Source: SLSG01 sp964477035 (GTDB lineage: Bacteria > Bacteroidota > Bacteroidia > Bacteroidales > UBA7960). From it: a stretch of DNA of 64,000 nt. The stretch covers positions 13,482 through 77,481 of the forward strand of contig CAYZCW010000012.1 of the NCBI GenBank assembly GCA_964477035.1. The letters run 5' to 3'. Positions 26,177 to 33,826 of this stretch are shown one piece after another; position 1 is the stretch's first letter; the number at the start of each line of letters is the position of its first letter. The position numbers and the translations under genes are program-made. The notes beneath the pieces are model-generated. The model ran no database searches, was not told the origin of the DNA, and was given only the letters and a program-made list of their open reading frames with translations.

Positions 26177-26944
26177 ATGGATAAGGAAGCAGTCATCCTG
26201 GTGGAAGAGCTTCACTCGTCGTTCGACGGGTTGCCCGTGTTGTCCGGTGTGTCCTTTACCGTCCTGAAAGGGGAGGTGACCGTCATTCTGGGCGGCAGCG
26301 GCTCCGGCAAGACGACCCTGCTGAAACACCTGCTCTCCCTCTTTCCCATTGAGCAGGGCCGTGTGGAGATATTGGGCAGGGACCTGAGGACCCTTCGTGA
26401 GGCAGAGCAGGTGGCCTTGTACCTTCAGATGGGGGTGTTCTACCAGAACGGCGCCCTGCTGAATTCCCTGACGGTCGCGGAGAACGTCGCCCTGCCCCTG
26501 GAGCAGCACACCGACCTGCCCCGTTCCGTGATCGAGGACCTGGTGCGGATGAAACTCGGGCTGGTCCACCTGGCCCATGCCCGGCACCTGTATCCTTCCC
26601 AGCTCAGCGGGGGCATGCTCAAACGGGCTGCCCTGGCCAGGGCCATCGCCATGGACCCGCCCCTGTTGTTTTGCGACGAGCCGGGAGCCGGGCTGGATCC
26701 CATCTCCCTTGAGTCGCTCGACCGGCTCATCCTGAATTTGAAAAACCAGCTGGGCATGACCATCGTCATGGTGACCCACGAGGTGTCCAGCATCCTCAGG
26801 GTGGCGGATAAGATTGTGTTCCTGGATGAAGGGAAGGTGGTATTTCAGGGGACGGTAAACGAGGTGCTTTCTTCCGAAAACCAGGGAGTGCTGGATTATT
26901 TCTCCGTCCTGAGGGCGGGGAAGGACCATGGCGGCAAAGGCTGA
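26177..26944 (+). CDS. mlaF: MlaF-type ABC transporter ATPase
   Basis: 255 residues, single nucleotide-binding domain. Walker A GGSGSGKTT, Q-loop YQNGALLNSLTVAENV, ABC signature LSGGMLKRAALARAIA, Walker B LLFCDEPGAGLDP and H-loop MVTHEV are all intact. The Q-loop region and the GAGLDP variant are typical of MlaF/Ttg2A rather than importer ATPases. Last gene of the MCE cluster; it powers the MlaE-like permease. Confidence 0.94.
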   Translation: MDKEAVILVEELHSSFDGLPVLSGVSFTVLKGEVTVILGGSGSGKTTLLKHLLSLFPIEQGRVEILGRDLRTLREAEQVALYLQMGVFYQNGALLNSLTVAENVALPLEQHTDLPRSVIEDLVRMKLGLVHLAHARHLYPSQLSGGMLKRAALARAIAMDPPLLFCDEPGAGLDPISLESLDRLILNLKNQLGMTIVMVTHEVSSILRVADKIVFLDEGKVVFQGTVNEVLSSENQGVLDYFSVLRAGKDHGGKG

Positions 26945-27007
26945 TTGCGCTGCTCCGGCTGGTTTCCCTGAAAAGAGTTCTTTCCGTAAACCGTATCCGG
27001 GAAAGGA

Positions 27008-27220
27008 TCAGGAATGCCCTGTCTTCAGCTTTCCTGTCGCCCCCTCGCAGTCTTCCGGACTGTCGGAGGCACAGCTGCAGGGCAGGGCCTTTCCCGTTTC
27101 GGGATCGAATTTGCTGCCGCAGGTCTTCGTAAAACTTCCCCCCGGTTTCAGGAACATCTTGATGGCGATGCCGGCAATGGCCAGGGCGAGAAGCAGTATG
27201 GCGGGAATGATGACTTCCAT
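27008..27220 (-). CDS. nqrM: Small four-cysteine membrane protein, NqrM-like
   Basis: 70 residues: an N-terminal membrane helix (about 2-24) and a short soluble tail with four cysteines, Cys34, Cys48, Cys50 and Cys58 (C-x13-C-x-C-x7-C). NqrM (DUF539), needed to insert iron into the NqrD/NqrE site, has the same size, one helix and a C-x11-C-x-C-x3-C tail in Vibrio. The gene lies 4 kb beyond the nqr-apbE cluster, on the opposite strand. The reading is by architecture and cysteine spacing; I cannot run a profile search. An alternative is an unrelated small Cys-rich membrane protein. Confidence 0.6.
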   Translation of the reverse strand: MEVIIPAILLLALAIAGIAIKMFLKPGGSFTKTCGSKFDPETGKALPCSCASDSPEDCEGATGKLKTGHS

Positions 27221-27221
27221 G

Positions 27222-27258
27222 GGGTTGGTGTTGGCTAATGGTTATTGGTTGTTGGGGT
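27222..27258. repeat. Short degenerate TTGGCTA-type heptamer repeats
   Basis: Between the small Cys-rich gene and the rRNA methyltransferase the sequence repeats variants of a seven-base unit (ttggcta, atggtta, ttggttg, ttgggg). The reverse complement of the tract at 32942-32998 is built from very similar units, so this is a dispersed intergenic element. Function unknown. Confidence 0.5.
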
Positions 27259-27309
27259 AACAAATGGGGGGCTTTGTATGTTCACTGAAGGGCCTGTTCG
27301 CCGGATCGG

Positions 27310-28059
27310 TCAGTCTTGTTTGCTGAACCAGGCCATGAGGATTCCGGCCGCTACGGAGGCATTGAGCGATTCGGCCCCGCCCCCTCCCGGAATGCGGACC
27401 TGGTGGTGCAGTGCCGGTATCAGGCCCGGGGAGATGCCCCTGGATTCATTGCCGATCACCAGCAAAAGCGGGGCGTGCAGCGGGAGTTCGTACAGGTCCT
27501 TCCCCTGAAGGGTGGCCCCGGCAACGGAGACATCCCGGCCGGGATCCTGCACAAGGGGCAGCAGTTCCTCCGTGTGAATCCTGACCCGGAAGACCGATCC
27601 CATACTCGCCTGAATCACCTTCGGACCGAATGCTTCGGCTGAGTCGGGGGAACAGAACACCCTTTTCAGGCCGAACCAGTCGGCCGTCCGCACCATGGTG
27701 CCCAGGTTGCCGGGGTCCTGTATGCCATCCAGCACCAGCGTGATCCCCTTGGCCAGTTCCTCCCTGCTCCAGCCCGGCCGGGGCACCCTGCCCACGGCCA
27801 GCACCTGGTTGGGGGTGGTCAGGCCGCTGATCTTTTTGAGCACGGAGGGCGATACTTCGTGGACCTCGGTGCCGGAGGGGATCCTTTCGGCATGGTTTTC
27901 CAGCCAGGACTCCAGGGCGCACAGGCAGGTCACCTCCTGGTTTTCCTTCAGCATTTCCCCTACGATCTTTTCCCCTTCGGCAACGAAAAGTCCGTGTTGC
28001 CGGCGGAATTTTTTTACCTGCAGGGAGCGGATGAACTGTATGGTCCTTGTGCTGATCAT
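27310..28059 (-). CDS. TrmH/SpoU-family rRNA methyltransferase with N-terminal substrate-binding domain
   Basis: 249 residues. The N-terminal ~95 residues (KKFRRQHGLFVAEGEKIV) form the L30e-like RNA-binding domain of RlmB-type enzymes. The SPOUT domain has LVLDGIQDPGNLGTMVRTAD, LLVIGNESRGIS and IPGGGGAESLNASVAAG, all three SAM-site motifs. Predicted 2'-O-ribose methylation of 23S rRNA or tRNA. It is the second SpoU enzyme in the window; the first (8720) lacks the RNA-binding domain. Single gene, convergent with nothing. Confidence 0.93.
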   Translation of the reverse strand: MISTRTIQFIRSLQVKKFRRQHGLFVAEGEKIVGEMLKENQEVTCLCALESWLENHAERIPSGTEVHEVSPSVLKKISGLTTPNQVLAVGRVPRPGWSREELAKGITLVLDGIQDPGNLGTMVRTADWFGLKRVFCSPDSAEAFGPKVIQASMGSVFRVRIHTEELLPLVQDPGRDVSVAGATLQGKDLYELPLHAPLLLVIGNESRGISPGLIPALHHQVRIPGGGGAESLNASVAAGILMAWFSKQD

Positions 28060-28123
28060 GTCCTTTCATGGCGTGGCAAAAAGCCTGCATCACAGGCCGG
28101 CCGCCGCCTTTTCAAAAGTACAT

Positions 28124-28154
28124 AAAAAAACCTGCCCGCAAACGAACGGGCAGG
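28124..28154 (-). terminator. Intrinsic terminator after rplI
   Basis: CCTGCCCG at 28131-28138 and CGGGCAGG at 28147-28154 form an eight-base-pair stem with an eight-base loop. On the minus strand it is followed by a run of seven T (28124-28130). It ends the rpsF-rpsR-rplI transcript. Confidence 0.85.
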
Positions 28155-28183
28155 TCCTGGGGGAATCCTTTTCCGGATAAGCG

Positions 28184-28633
28184 CTACTCGGAGACCACCT
28201 CGAATTTGATGTCGAAGCGGACTTCCTTGTGCAGGTTGACCTTGGCGGTGTACACGCCCAGTTCCTTGACATTGTCCCCGTCCACCACGATTTTCTTGCG
28301 GTCCAGTTCGATGTCGTACTGCTCCTTGATGGCTTCCGCGATCTGCAGGGCGTTCACCGATCCGAAGATCTTTCCGGAGGTGCCCGTCTTGGCGCCGATC
28401 TTGACCTCGATGTCGCGCAGCTTGTCGGCCAGCTTCTCGGCTTCCTTCTTCACTTTCTCCTCCTTGAAGGCACGCTGCCGGATGGTCTCAGCCAGTTTCT
28501 TCTTTTCAGAGGGGACGGCAAGAATGGCATACCCTTTGGGTATCAGATAGTTGGTTGCGTAACCGGGTTTGACGGTCACGATATCGTCCTTGAATCCCAG
28601 CTTGGGAACGTCTTGTGTCAGAATGATTTCCAT
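28184..28633 (-). CDS. rplI: 50S ribosomal protein L9
   Basis: 149 residues. The L9 N-terminal signature is complete: MEIILTQDVPKLGFKDDIVTVKPGYATNYLIP. A long connecting helix rich in Lys and Glu and the C-terminal 23S rRNA-binding domain (KIFGSVNALQIAEAI) follow. Last gene of the rpsF-rpsR-rplI operon, 10 nt after rpsR, followed by a strong terminator. Confidence 0.98.
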   Translation of the reverse strand: MEIILTQDVPKLGFKDDIVTVKPGYATNYLIPKGYAILAVPSEKKKLAETIRQRAFKEEKVKKEAEKLADKLRDIEVKIGAKTGTSGKIFGSVNALQIAEAIKEQYDIELDRKKIVVDGDNVKELGVYTAKVNLHKEVRFDIKFEVVSE

Positions 28634-28643
28634 TGTTACCTCC

Positions 28644-28916
28644 CTATTTTAAAAGATCCGCTACATAAGGCATTAACGCAAGGTGTCTTGCTCTTTTGAT
28701 GGCCCGGGCCACCTTGTGCTGGTACTTGACGGAAGTCCCGGTGATCCTTCTGGGAAGGATTTTGCCCTGTTCGTTGACGAACTTGAGCAGGAAGTTGGCG
28801 TCTTTGTAATCGATGTATTTGATGCCGGCCTTTTTAAAGCGACAGTATTTCTTTTTTTTGATATCCACCGCGATGGGGGTCAGATACCGGATTTCAGAAC
28901 TTTGCTGGTTTGCCAT
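28644..28916 (-). CDS. rpsR: 30S ribosomal protein S18
   Basis: 90 residues, normal length. Core motif CRFKKAGIKYIDYKDANFL, then ILPRRITGTSVKYQHKVARA and AIKRARHLALMPY. It binds S6 and 16S rRNA in the platform of the small subunit. Its place between rpsF and rplI is the classic order. Confidence 0.98.
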   Translation of the reverse strand: MANQQSSEIRYLTPIAVDIKKKKYCRFKKAGIKYIDYKDANFLLKFVNEQGKILPRRITGTSVKYQHKVARAIKRARHLALMPYVADLLK

Positions 28917-28947
28917 GGTGTCAATTCGTTTAGGTTCCTGTCTGTTT

Positions 28948-29298
28948 TTAGTTCTCGGTGGCTTTAGCGGCTTTCTCGTTCCGCTTCTTTTCGTTGTAAG
29001 CCACGGCGTGCTTTTCGAGGGCTACGGTGAGGAATCGGATCACCCGCTCGTCGCGCTTGAGTTCGATCTCCAGGTCCCGGATCAGGGACGGCTCGGCTTT
29101 GAATTCAATAAGGTGAAAAAAGCCGGTTGATTTTTTCTGGATAGGGTATGCAAGCTTGCGGAGGCCCCAGTGGTCCTCATAAACGATCTCTGCCCCTTTG
29201 GCCTTCAGATAGTCCTGAAACTTACTTACCGCTTCCTTCATCTGTTCATCAGACAAAACGGGAGTCATAATGAAAACGGTTTCGTACTGTCTTACCAT
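28948..29298 (-). CDS. rpsF: 30S ribosomal protein S6
   Basis: 116 residues with YETVFIMTPVLSDEQMKEAV, WGLRKLAYPIQKKSTGFFHL and a C-terminal lysine-rich tail. First gene of rpsF-rpsR-rplI, 31 nt before rpsR. In many bacteria an S6:S18-binding leader regulates this operon; I did not find a clear leader fold here. Confidence 0.98.
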   Translation of the reverse strand: MVRQYETVFIMTPVLSDEQMKEAVSKFQDYLKAKGAEIVYEDHWGLRKLAYPIQKKSTGFFHLIEFKAEPSLIRDLEIELKRDERVIRFLTVALEKHAVAYNEKKRNEKAAKATEN

Positions 29299-29431
29299 GA
29301 GTCAATAATGATTAAAAGGTTTTTGTTGGTTTTGCGGCCCGGCAACCCGGGCCCCGCTTTTTGGCTGCCCATCCGACGATCATCCTGAGGAATAATTCGT
29401 TGAAAGGCCCGGCAGCTTCCAAAACGAAGTG

Positions 29432-29439
29432 CAAAAGTA
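29432..29439 (-). promoter_or_regulatory. -7 element for the rpsF operon
   Basis: The minus strand reads TACTTTTG, an exact TAnnTTTG match, about 130 nt upstream of rpsF. The -33 position lacks TTG but lies in an A+T-rich stretch, as in many strong Bacteroidota promoters. Confidence 0.45.
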
Positions 29440-29523
29440 ATAAAAACTTTTTGAATCTGAAGCCTTTTTTGATAATTATCGTCGGATGCCACCCCCCGCT
29501 GCGGCACCAATAAAATATTCCCT

Positions 29524-29531
29524 TATTTTTG
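29524..29531 (+). promoter_or_regulatory. -7 element for the AbgT-family transporter
   Basis: TATTTTTG matches TAnnTTTG, 64 nt before the transporter start. No clear -33 TTG. The divergent region 29299-29595 holds this element and the rpsF element and no other gene. Confidence 0.4.
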
Positions 29532-29595
29532 GCGCAATATTTTCAGCGACACAGACCTTCCTTCAAACTGTCCATACCAATAAAACGCTCATCTT

Positions 29596-31110
29596 ATGAA
29601 AAAAAACGGCCTGATGAAAGGTTTCCTGGGCATGGTGGAGCGGGGCGGCAACGCCCTTCCCCATCCCGCCAGCCTGTTTGCCATCCTGGCATTTACGGCC
29701 CTGTTGCTCTCGTGGCTCGGCCACCTGCTGGGCTGGAGCGCCCTGCATCCCGGAACGGGGGAGACGGTGTTCACCGAGAACCTGCTATCCAAAGAGGGGT
29801 TTCACCGGATCATCCTGGAGATGGTGACCAATTACACCAGCTTTGCCCCCCTGGGCATCGTGATGGTGGCCCTGCTGGGGATCGGGATCGCCGAAAGCAG
29901 CGGCCTGATCAGTGCGGCCATTCGGCTGATGGTGCTTAAATCCCCTCCGGGCATGCTGACCTTCGTGATCGTGCTGGCCGGTATTTTGAGCAATACGGCC
30001 TCCGACCTGGGCTATGTGCTGATCATTCCCCTGGGGGCCATCATCTTCCATTCGGTGGGCCGGCACCCCATCGCCGGGATGGCGGCCGCCTTCGCCGGGG
30101 TGTCCGGGGGCTTCAGCGCCAACCTCTTCATCGGCACGATAGACCCCCTGCTGGCGGGACTGTCGACCGAGGCCGCCCATATCCTGGACCCGGCCTATGA
30201 GGTCCTGCCCACGGCCAACTACTTTTTCATGGCGGCTTCCTCCCTGGTGATCGCCTTTGCCGGCACCTGGGTCACCGAGCGCTTCATCGAACCCCAGCTG
30301 GGTCAATACACCGGCGACGTGCTGCCCGAGCCCACCGAGCAGCTCAGCCCCGTGGAGCGCAAGGCCCTCAGGCGGGTGGTTCTGGTGATCGGCATCTGGG
30401 CCGTGGTCCTGCTGGTGGGACTGGTTCCCGAGAACGGCTTGCTGCGCGGGCCGGAGAATTCCCTGCTGCGCTCTCCCGTCCTGCGTGGTTTTATCGCGTT
30501 TTTGTTCCTGATCTGTGCCACCATGGGGATCGTCTACGGGCTGACCACGGGCAAGTTCAAGTCGGACAGCGATGTGGTCAAGGGCATGGTCGACAGCTTC
30601 AAGACCCTGGCGGCCTTTTTGGTCCTGGTGTTCTTCGCGGCCCAGTTCGTGGCCTATTTTAAATGGAGCAACCTCGGGTTGATCATTGCGATCAAGGGAG
30701 CGGCCGGGCTGCAGCACATGAACCTGGGGCTTATTCCCCTGCTGCTGATGTTTGTTATGCTGTCGGGCTTCATCAACATGTTCATGGGCAGCGCCTCGGC
30801 CAAATGGGCGATCCTCGGACCCGTGTTTATTCCCATGTTCATGATCCTGGGATACAGCCCCGAACTGTCCCAGGCCGTGTTCCGCATCGGGGACAGCGTG
30901 ACCAACATCATCTCGCCGATGATGAGCTTTTTCGCCCTGATCATCGTGTATTTTGAGAAATACGACAAGAAGGCCGGCATCGGCACCCTGATCTCGACCA
31001 TGCTGCCCTATACGGTGGTGTTCTTCTTGCTCTGGTCGATGCTGCTCATCGTCTGGGTGGTACTGAACCTGCCCCTGGGACCCGGGGCCGGGATCTACTA
31101 TCCGGGCTGA
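29596..31110 (+). CDS. AbgT family transporter
   Basis: 504 residues with about a dozen membrane segments. Family marks: ERGGNALPHPASLF at the N-terminus, NYTSFAPLGIVMVALLGIGI, SNTASDLGYVLIIPLGA, FAGVSGGFSANLFIGTIDPL and GSASAKWAILGPVFIPMF. E. coli AbgT takes up p-aminobenzoyl-glutamate, a folate breakdown product; other members export sulfonamides as an efflux pump. The sequence does not tell which applies. It stands alone with no folate gene next to it. Confidence 0.94.
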   Translation: MKKNGLMKGFLGMVERGGNALPHPASLFAILAFTALLLSWLGHLLGWSALHPGTGETVFTENLLSKEGFHRIILEMVTNYTSFAPLGIVMVALLGIGIAESSGLISAAIRLMVLKSPPGMLTFVIVLAGILSNTASDLGYVLIIPLGAIIFHSVGRHPIAGMAAAFAGVSGGFSANLFIGTIDPLLAGLSTEAAHILDPAYEVLPTANYFFMAASSLVIAFAGTWVTERFIEPQLGQYTGDVLPEPTEQLSPVERKALRRVVLVIGIWAVVLLVGLVPENGLLRGPENSLLRSPVLRGFIAFLFLICATMGIVYGLTTGKFKSDSDVVKGMVDSFKTLAAFLVLVFFAAQFVAYFKWSNLGLIIAIKGAAGLQHMNLGLIPLLLMFVMLSGFINMFMGSASAKWAILGPVFIPMFMILGYSPELSQAVFRIGDSVTNIISPMMSFFALIIVYFEKYDKKAGIGTLISTMLPYTVVFFLLWSMLLIVWVVLNLPLGPGAGIYYPG

Positions 31111-31121
31111 TCCGGGAGGGA

Positions 31122-31156
31122 TAAAAAAATGGGACCCGGCCAGGCGGCCGGGCCCC
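31122..31156 (-). terminator. Intrinsic terminator for the 203-residue lipoprotein gene
   Basis: GGGACCCGGCC (31131-31141) pairs with GGCCGGGCCCC (31146-31156) with a single A-C mismatch and a four-base loop. On the minus strand the stem is followed by AT and seven T. It could also slow read-through from the converging AbgT gene. Confidence 0.75.
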
Positions 31157-31195
31157 GAGGTGCCACATCCCTGAGGATATTTGGCAAACCTCCCC

Positions 31196-31807
31196 CTATC
31201 TTTTCGGGAAAATGATGGTGCCTACCCCGCGGAAGGCGGCCTCGCCCAGTGCGATGTCGGCCCAGCCGTTCAGGGTGATGGCCCCCGTGACGCCCTCAAA
31301 CCGGCCGGTGCCGCCCGTGAAGTTCATGATGCCCGTGAGCAGCCCGGTATCCCGGACCACCTCCACGAAGCCGAAATAGGTGTAGTAATCCCCGTTGGCC
31401 GAATGGATGGTGCCGCCCAGGGGCAGTTGGATGGTCTCCTGTTCCAGGACAGACAGCAGGGCCGGGATCTCTTCATAATCCAGGGTGGTGAGCAAATCTG
31501 ATAATTTGACGTAGCCCCCTGATTCAACCGGAAAATAGTAATCCCAGGTGCTGCCTTCCTGCAGAAGCCCCACATGGGTGGCCTGGCCCGAGATGGAGCC
31601 GCCAAGGACCAGGGCAAGTCCTTCTGCGATGAAGGTGGGCTCCCCGCTGGTCCGGAAGGAAGCGGTAAACGGGGTGGATACCTCCGGGATCTCCGCTTTC
31701 TGGCGTCCGAGACCGGGCGCGGGCAGGGTATCCGGTCCTTCCAGGTTGACTTTTTCGCACCCGGATGCCACCAGGAACAGGGCTAGGATCAGAAAGTATT
31801 TTTTCAT
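31196..31807 (-). CDS. Hypothetical lipoprotein with beta-rich domain
   Basis: 203 residues. Signal peptide with lipobox (VASGC, then Glu-Lys). The mature part is beta-rich with many glycines. FTGGTGRFEGVTGAITLNG near the C-terminus is a motif of small beta-barrel proteins of the allene-oxide-cyclase/dirigent-like or DUF3224 kind that follow a turn Gly-x-Gly-x-Phe. I cannot assign a function. Preceded by an A+T-rich region shared with the divergent DMT gene. Confidence 0.7.
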   Translation of the reverse strand: MKKYFLILALFLVASGCEKVNLEGPDTLPAPGLGRQKAEIPEVSTPFTASFRTSGEPTFIAEGLALVLGGSISGQATHVGLLQEGSTWDYYFPVESGGYVKLSDLLTTLDYEEIPALLSVLEQETIQLPLGGTIHSANGDYYTYFGFVEVVRDTGLLTGIMNFTGGTGRFEGVTGAITLNGWADIALGEAAFRGVGTIIFPKR

Positions 31808-31917
31808 ATCTTCAGTGTTTCTCCTTGCTTTGTTGTGTGTTTTAATGTGTTTTACAATTTATACGTTACCCGGAGGATTGGGGTTACGCGGGCCCTCTGA
31901 TTTCAATCAAATATTTC

Positions 31918-31925
31918 TACCTTTG
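31918..31925 (+). promoter_or_regulatory. -7 element for the DMT-family transporter
   Basis: TACCTTTG is an exact TAnnTTTG match, followed by GCCCC, about 100 nt before the start codon. No TTG at -33. Confidence 0.45.
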
Positions 31926-32023
31926 CCCCGCCGTGCTGCGGCAGGCCCCGGCCACCACGCACCTTTTTATAAAGAAATCCCCCCGGCAACCCGTATCCGC
32001 CGGTGAATCAGTCCCCCGAACCC

Positions 32024-32941
32024 ATGAGCGGCGACAACAAACCCGTTTTGACCGACTGGCTGGCACTGATGCTGCTGGTCATGATCTGGGGCAGCTCCTT
32101 CATCCTGATCAAGAAGGGGCTTGTCTCGTTCAACGCCATGGAGGTGGGTGCCCTGCGCATCACCATTTCCTTTTTGGTGCTGGTCCCGTTTGTGGTCAGG
32201 CGCCTCGGCAGGGTACCGCGCAACAAATACCCCTGGTTTCTGTTGGCCGGCATCCTGGGCAGCGGACTGCCCCCTTTCCTTTTCGCCAAGGCCCAGACGG
32301 TTATCGACAGTTACATGGCCGGGGTCCTGAACTCCCTGACGCCCCTGTTCACCCTGATTGCCGGGCTGGCCTTCTTCGGCAGCAAAACCAGGTGGCAGAA
32401 CGTGGTGGGGGTGGTCGTCGGACTGGCCGGGGCGGTCGGGCTGCTGACCGCCGTGAACGATCCCCGTCTGGGCAATGGGATCCTCTATGGACTGTATGCC
32501 GTGGCCGGGGCGGTATGCTATGCGTTCAACATGAACACCATCAAACGCTATCTGAGCGGTTTCGATGCCCTGACGATCACCTCGGTGGTGTTCCTGTTCA
32601 TAGGAATCCCGGCTGCCGTCTACGTCTTTGCCGGGACGGACGTGCTTGCCAAACTGACCGTCGACCCGGCCAGCCGGGTGAGCCTGGGCTACATCGCCAT
32701 ACTGGCCGTGGTGGGCACCGCCCTCTCCCTTGTCGTGCACAACTGGCTGATCCGCCGCACTTCCGCCCTCTTCGCCTCCAGTGTTACCTATATGATGCCC
32801 ATCGTGTCCATCGGATGGGGCATTGCAGACGGGGAAGGCTTTACGGCAGGTTACCTGTTGTGGATTGTCCTCATCCTGATCGGTGTGTACCTGGCGAACC
32901 GCCCCGCCCGCCGCGCCGTACCACCCTCACCCGTGCCGTAG
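32024..32941 (+). CDS. DMT (EamA) family transporter
   Basis: 305 residues from the ATG at 32024 (MSGDNK); a GTG at 32003 is a longer option. Ten membrane segments form two EamA repeats. The first begins MLLVMIWGSSFILIKKGL and the second GLYAVAGAVCYAFNMNTIKRY. PIVSIGWGIADGEGF near the end is typical of the family. Exported substrate unknown. Single gene, followed by the heptamer-repeat tract. Confidence 0.9.
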   Translation: MSGDNKPVLTDWLALMLLVMIWGSSFILIKKGLVSFNAMEVGALRITISFLVLVPFVVRRLGRVPRNKYPWFLLAGILGSGLPPFLFAKAQTVIDSYMAGVLNSLTPLFTLIAGLAFFGSKTRWQNVVGVVVGLAGAVGLLTAVNDPRLGNGILYGLYAVAGAVCYAFNMNTIKRYLSGFDALTITSVVFLFIGIPAAVYVFAGTDVLAKLTVDPASRVSLGYIAILAVVGTALSLVVHNWLIRRTSALFASSVTYMMPIVSIGWGIADGEGFTAGYLLWIVLILIGVYLANRPARRAVPPSPVP

Positions 32942-32998
32942 GCCGTTAGCTATTAGCTATTAGCTATTAGCCATTAGCAAACAGCCAACAGCCAACTA
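32942..32998. repeat. Tandem heptamer repeat tract (TAGCTAT family)
   Basis: The tract reads as repeats of a seven-base unit, ttagcta three or four times, drifting to gccatta, aacagcc, aacagcc. It lies directly after the DMT gene stop and before the rplU promoter. A related tract is at 27222-27258. Its purpose is unknown; such heptamer tracts change length easily by slippage. Confidence 0.7.
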
Positions 32999-33024
32999 TT
33001 TTCCGAATTTTCAAACACAAGTCC

Positions 33025-33054
33025 TTGTTCCTAATTAATTTTTGCTTATCTTTG
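33025..33054 (+). promoter_or_regulatory. Complete Bacteroidota-type promoter for rplU-rpmA
   Basis: TTG at 33025-33027 (-33 element, within TTGTT) is followed after 19 nt by TATCTTTG at 33047-33054 (-7 element TAnnTTTG), then GCACCCC. The start codon of rplU lies 43 nt further on. Both elements and the spacing match the sigma-ABfr consensus. Confidence 0.85.
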
Positions 33055-33097
33055 CACCCCAATATCTGAGTAAATCATTTTAACCCAGCGAAATAAA

Positions 33098-33409
33098 ATG
33101 TACGCAATCGTTGAAATCGGCGGTCAGCAATTCAAGGTGCAGAAGGACCAGAAGCTCTTTGTGAACCTGATGGAAGAAGCGGAAGGAAGTGACTTCGACA
33201 TTGAAAGGGTCCTCCTGCTGGCCGACGGGGAAAACATCCGGGTCGGACAGCCCCTGGTGGAAGGCGCCAGGGTCAAAGCCAAGGTGCTGGCCAACGTAAA
33301 GGCCGACAAGGTGCTTGTCTTCAAGAAGAAAAGAAGGAAAGGCTATCAGAAGCTGAATGGTCACCGGCAGCCCCTGACACAGATCCAGATCGAAGAGATC
33401 ACGGCCTGA
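33098..33409 (+). CDS. rplU: 50S ribosomal protein L21
   Basis: 103 residues: YAIVEIGGQQFKVQKDQKLFV, then VGQPLVEGARVKAKVL and KKKRRKGYQKLNGHRQ, the conserved rRNA-binding tail. First gene of the rplU-rpmA pair, 31 nt before rpmA, behind a consensus promoter. Confidence 0.98.
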   Translation: MYAIVEIGGQQFKVQKDQKLFVNLMEEAEGSDFDIERVLLLADGENIRVGQPLVEGARVKAKVLANVKADKVLVFKKKRRKGYQKLNGHRQPLTQIQIEEITA

Positions 33410-33440
33410 ATTGTTGAACCAACCAAAAATTTAAAGAACC

Positions 33441-33701
33441 ATGGCACACAAGAAAGGAGTTGGTAGCTCAAGGAACGGACGCGAATCGCACAGCAAGCGT
33501 CTCGGCGTAAAAATATTCGGCGGCCAGCTGGCCACCGCAGGCAGCATCATTGTCAGGCAGCGAGGCACCACACACAATCCGGATGTCAATGTGGGTATGG
33601 GCAAGGACCATACCCTGTATGCCCTGACCGATGGCAAGGTGGTCTTCAAGAGGAAAGCCGACAACAAATCCTTTGTCTCGGTGGTCCCCGTTGCGGAGTA
33701 A
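33441..33701 (+). CDS. rpmA: 50S ribosomal protein L27
   Basis: 86 residues: AHKKGVGSSRNGRESHSKRL, then GGQLATAGSIIVRQRGT and VGMGKDHTLYAL. The N-terminus starts directly with MAHKKG, so it lacks the cleaved leader peptide of Firmicutes L27. It reaches the peptidyl-transferase centre. Followed by a terminator. Confidence 0.98.
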   Translation: MAHKKGVGSSRNGRESHSKRLGVKIFGGQLATAGSIIVRQRGTTHNPDVNVGMGKDHTLYALTDGKVVFKRKADNKSFVSVVPVAE

Positions 33702-33726
33702 GGCCGGCAACCGTTGATACGCATAG

Positions 33727-33753
33727 AAAAATCCTGCCGTGGCAGGATTTTTT
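33727..33753 (+). terminator. Intrinsic terminator after rpmA
   Basis: AATCCTGCC and GGCAGGATT form a nine-base-pair stem with a two-base core loop, followed by a T run. It separates the ribosomal pair from serS. Confidence 0.85.
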
Positions 33754-33756
33754 GTT

Positions 33757-33788
33757 TTGGGTGGTGCCCCGATTTTGTGCTACATTTG
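33757..33788 (+). promoter_or_regulatory. Promoter of serS
   Basis: TTG at 33757-33759 is followed after 21 nt by TACATTTG at 33781-33788, an exact -7 match. The serS start lies 38 nt later. Confidence 0.65.
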
Positions 33789-33826
33789 TGTTGCATTTCA
33801 AACCTGGATACTGAATTTCGCATTCA

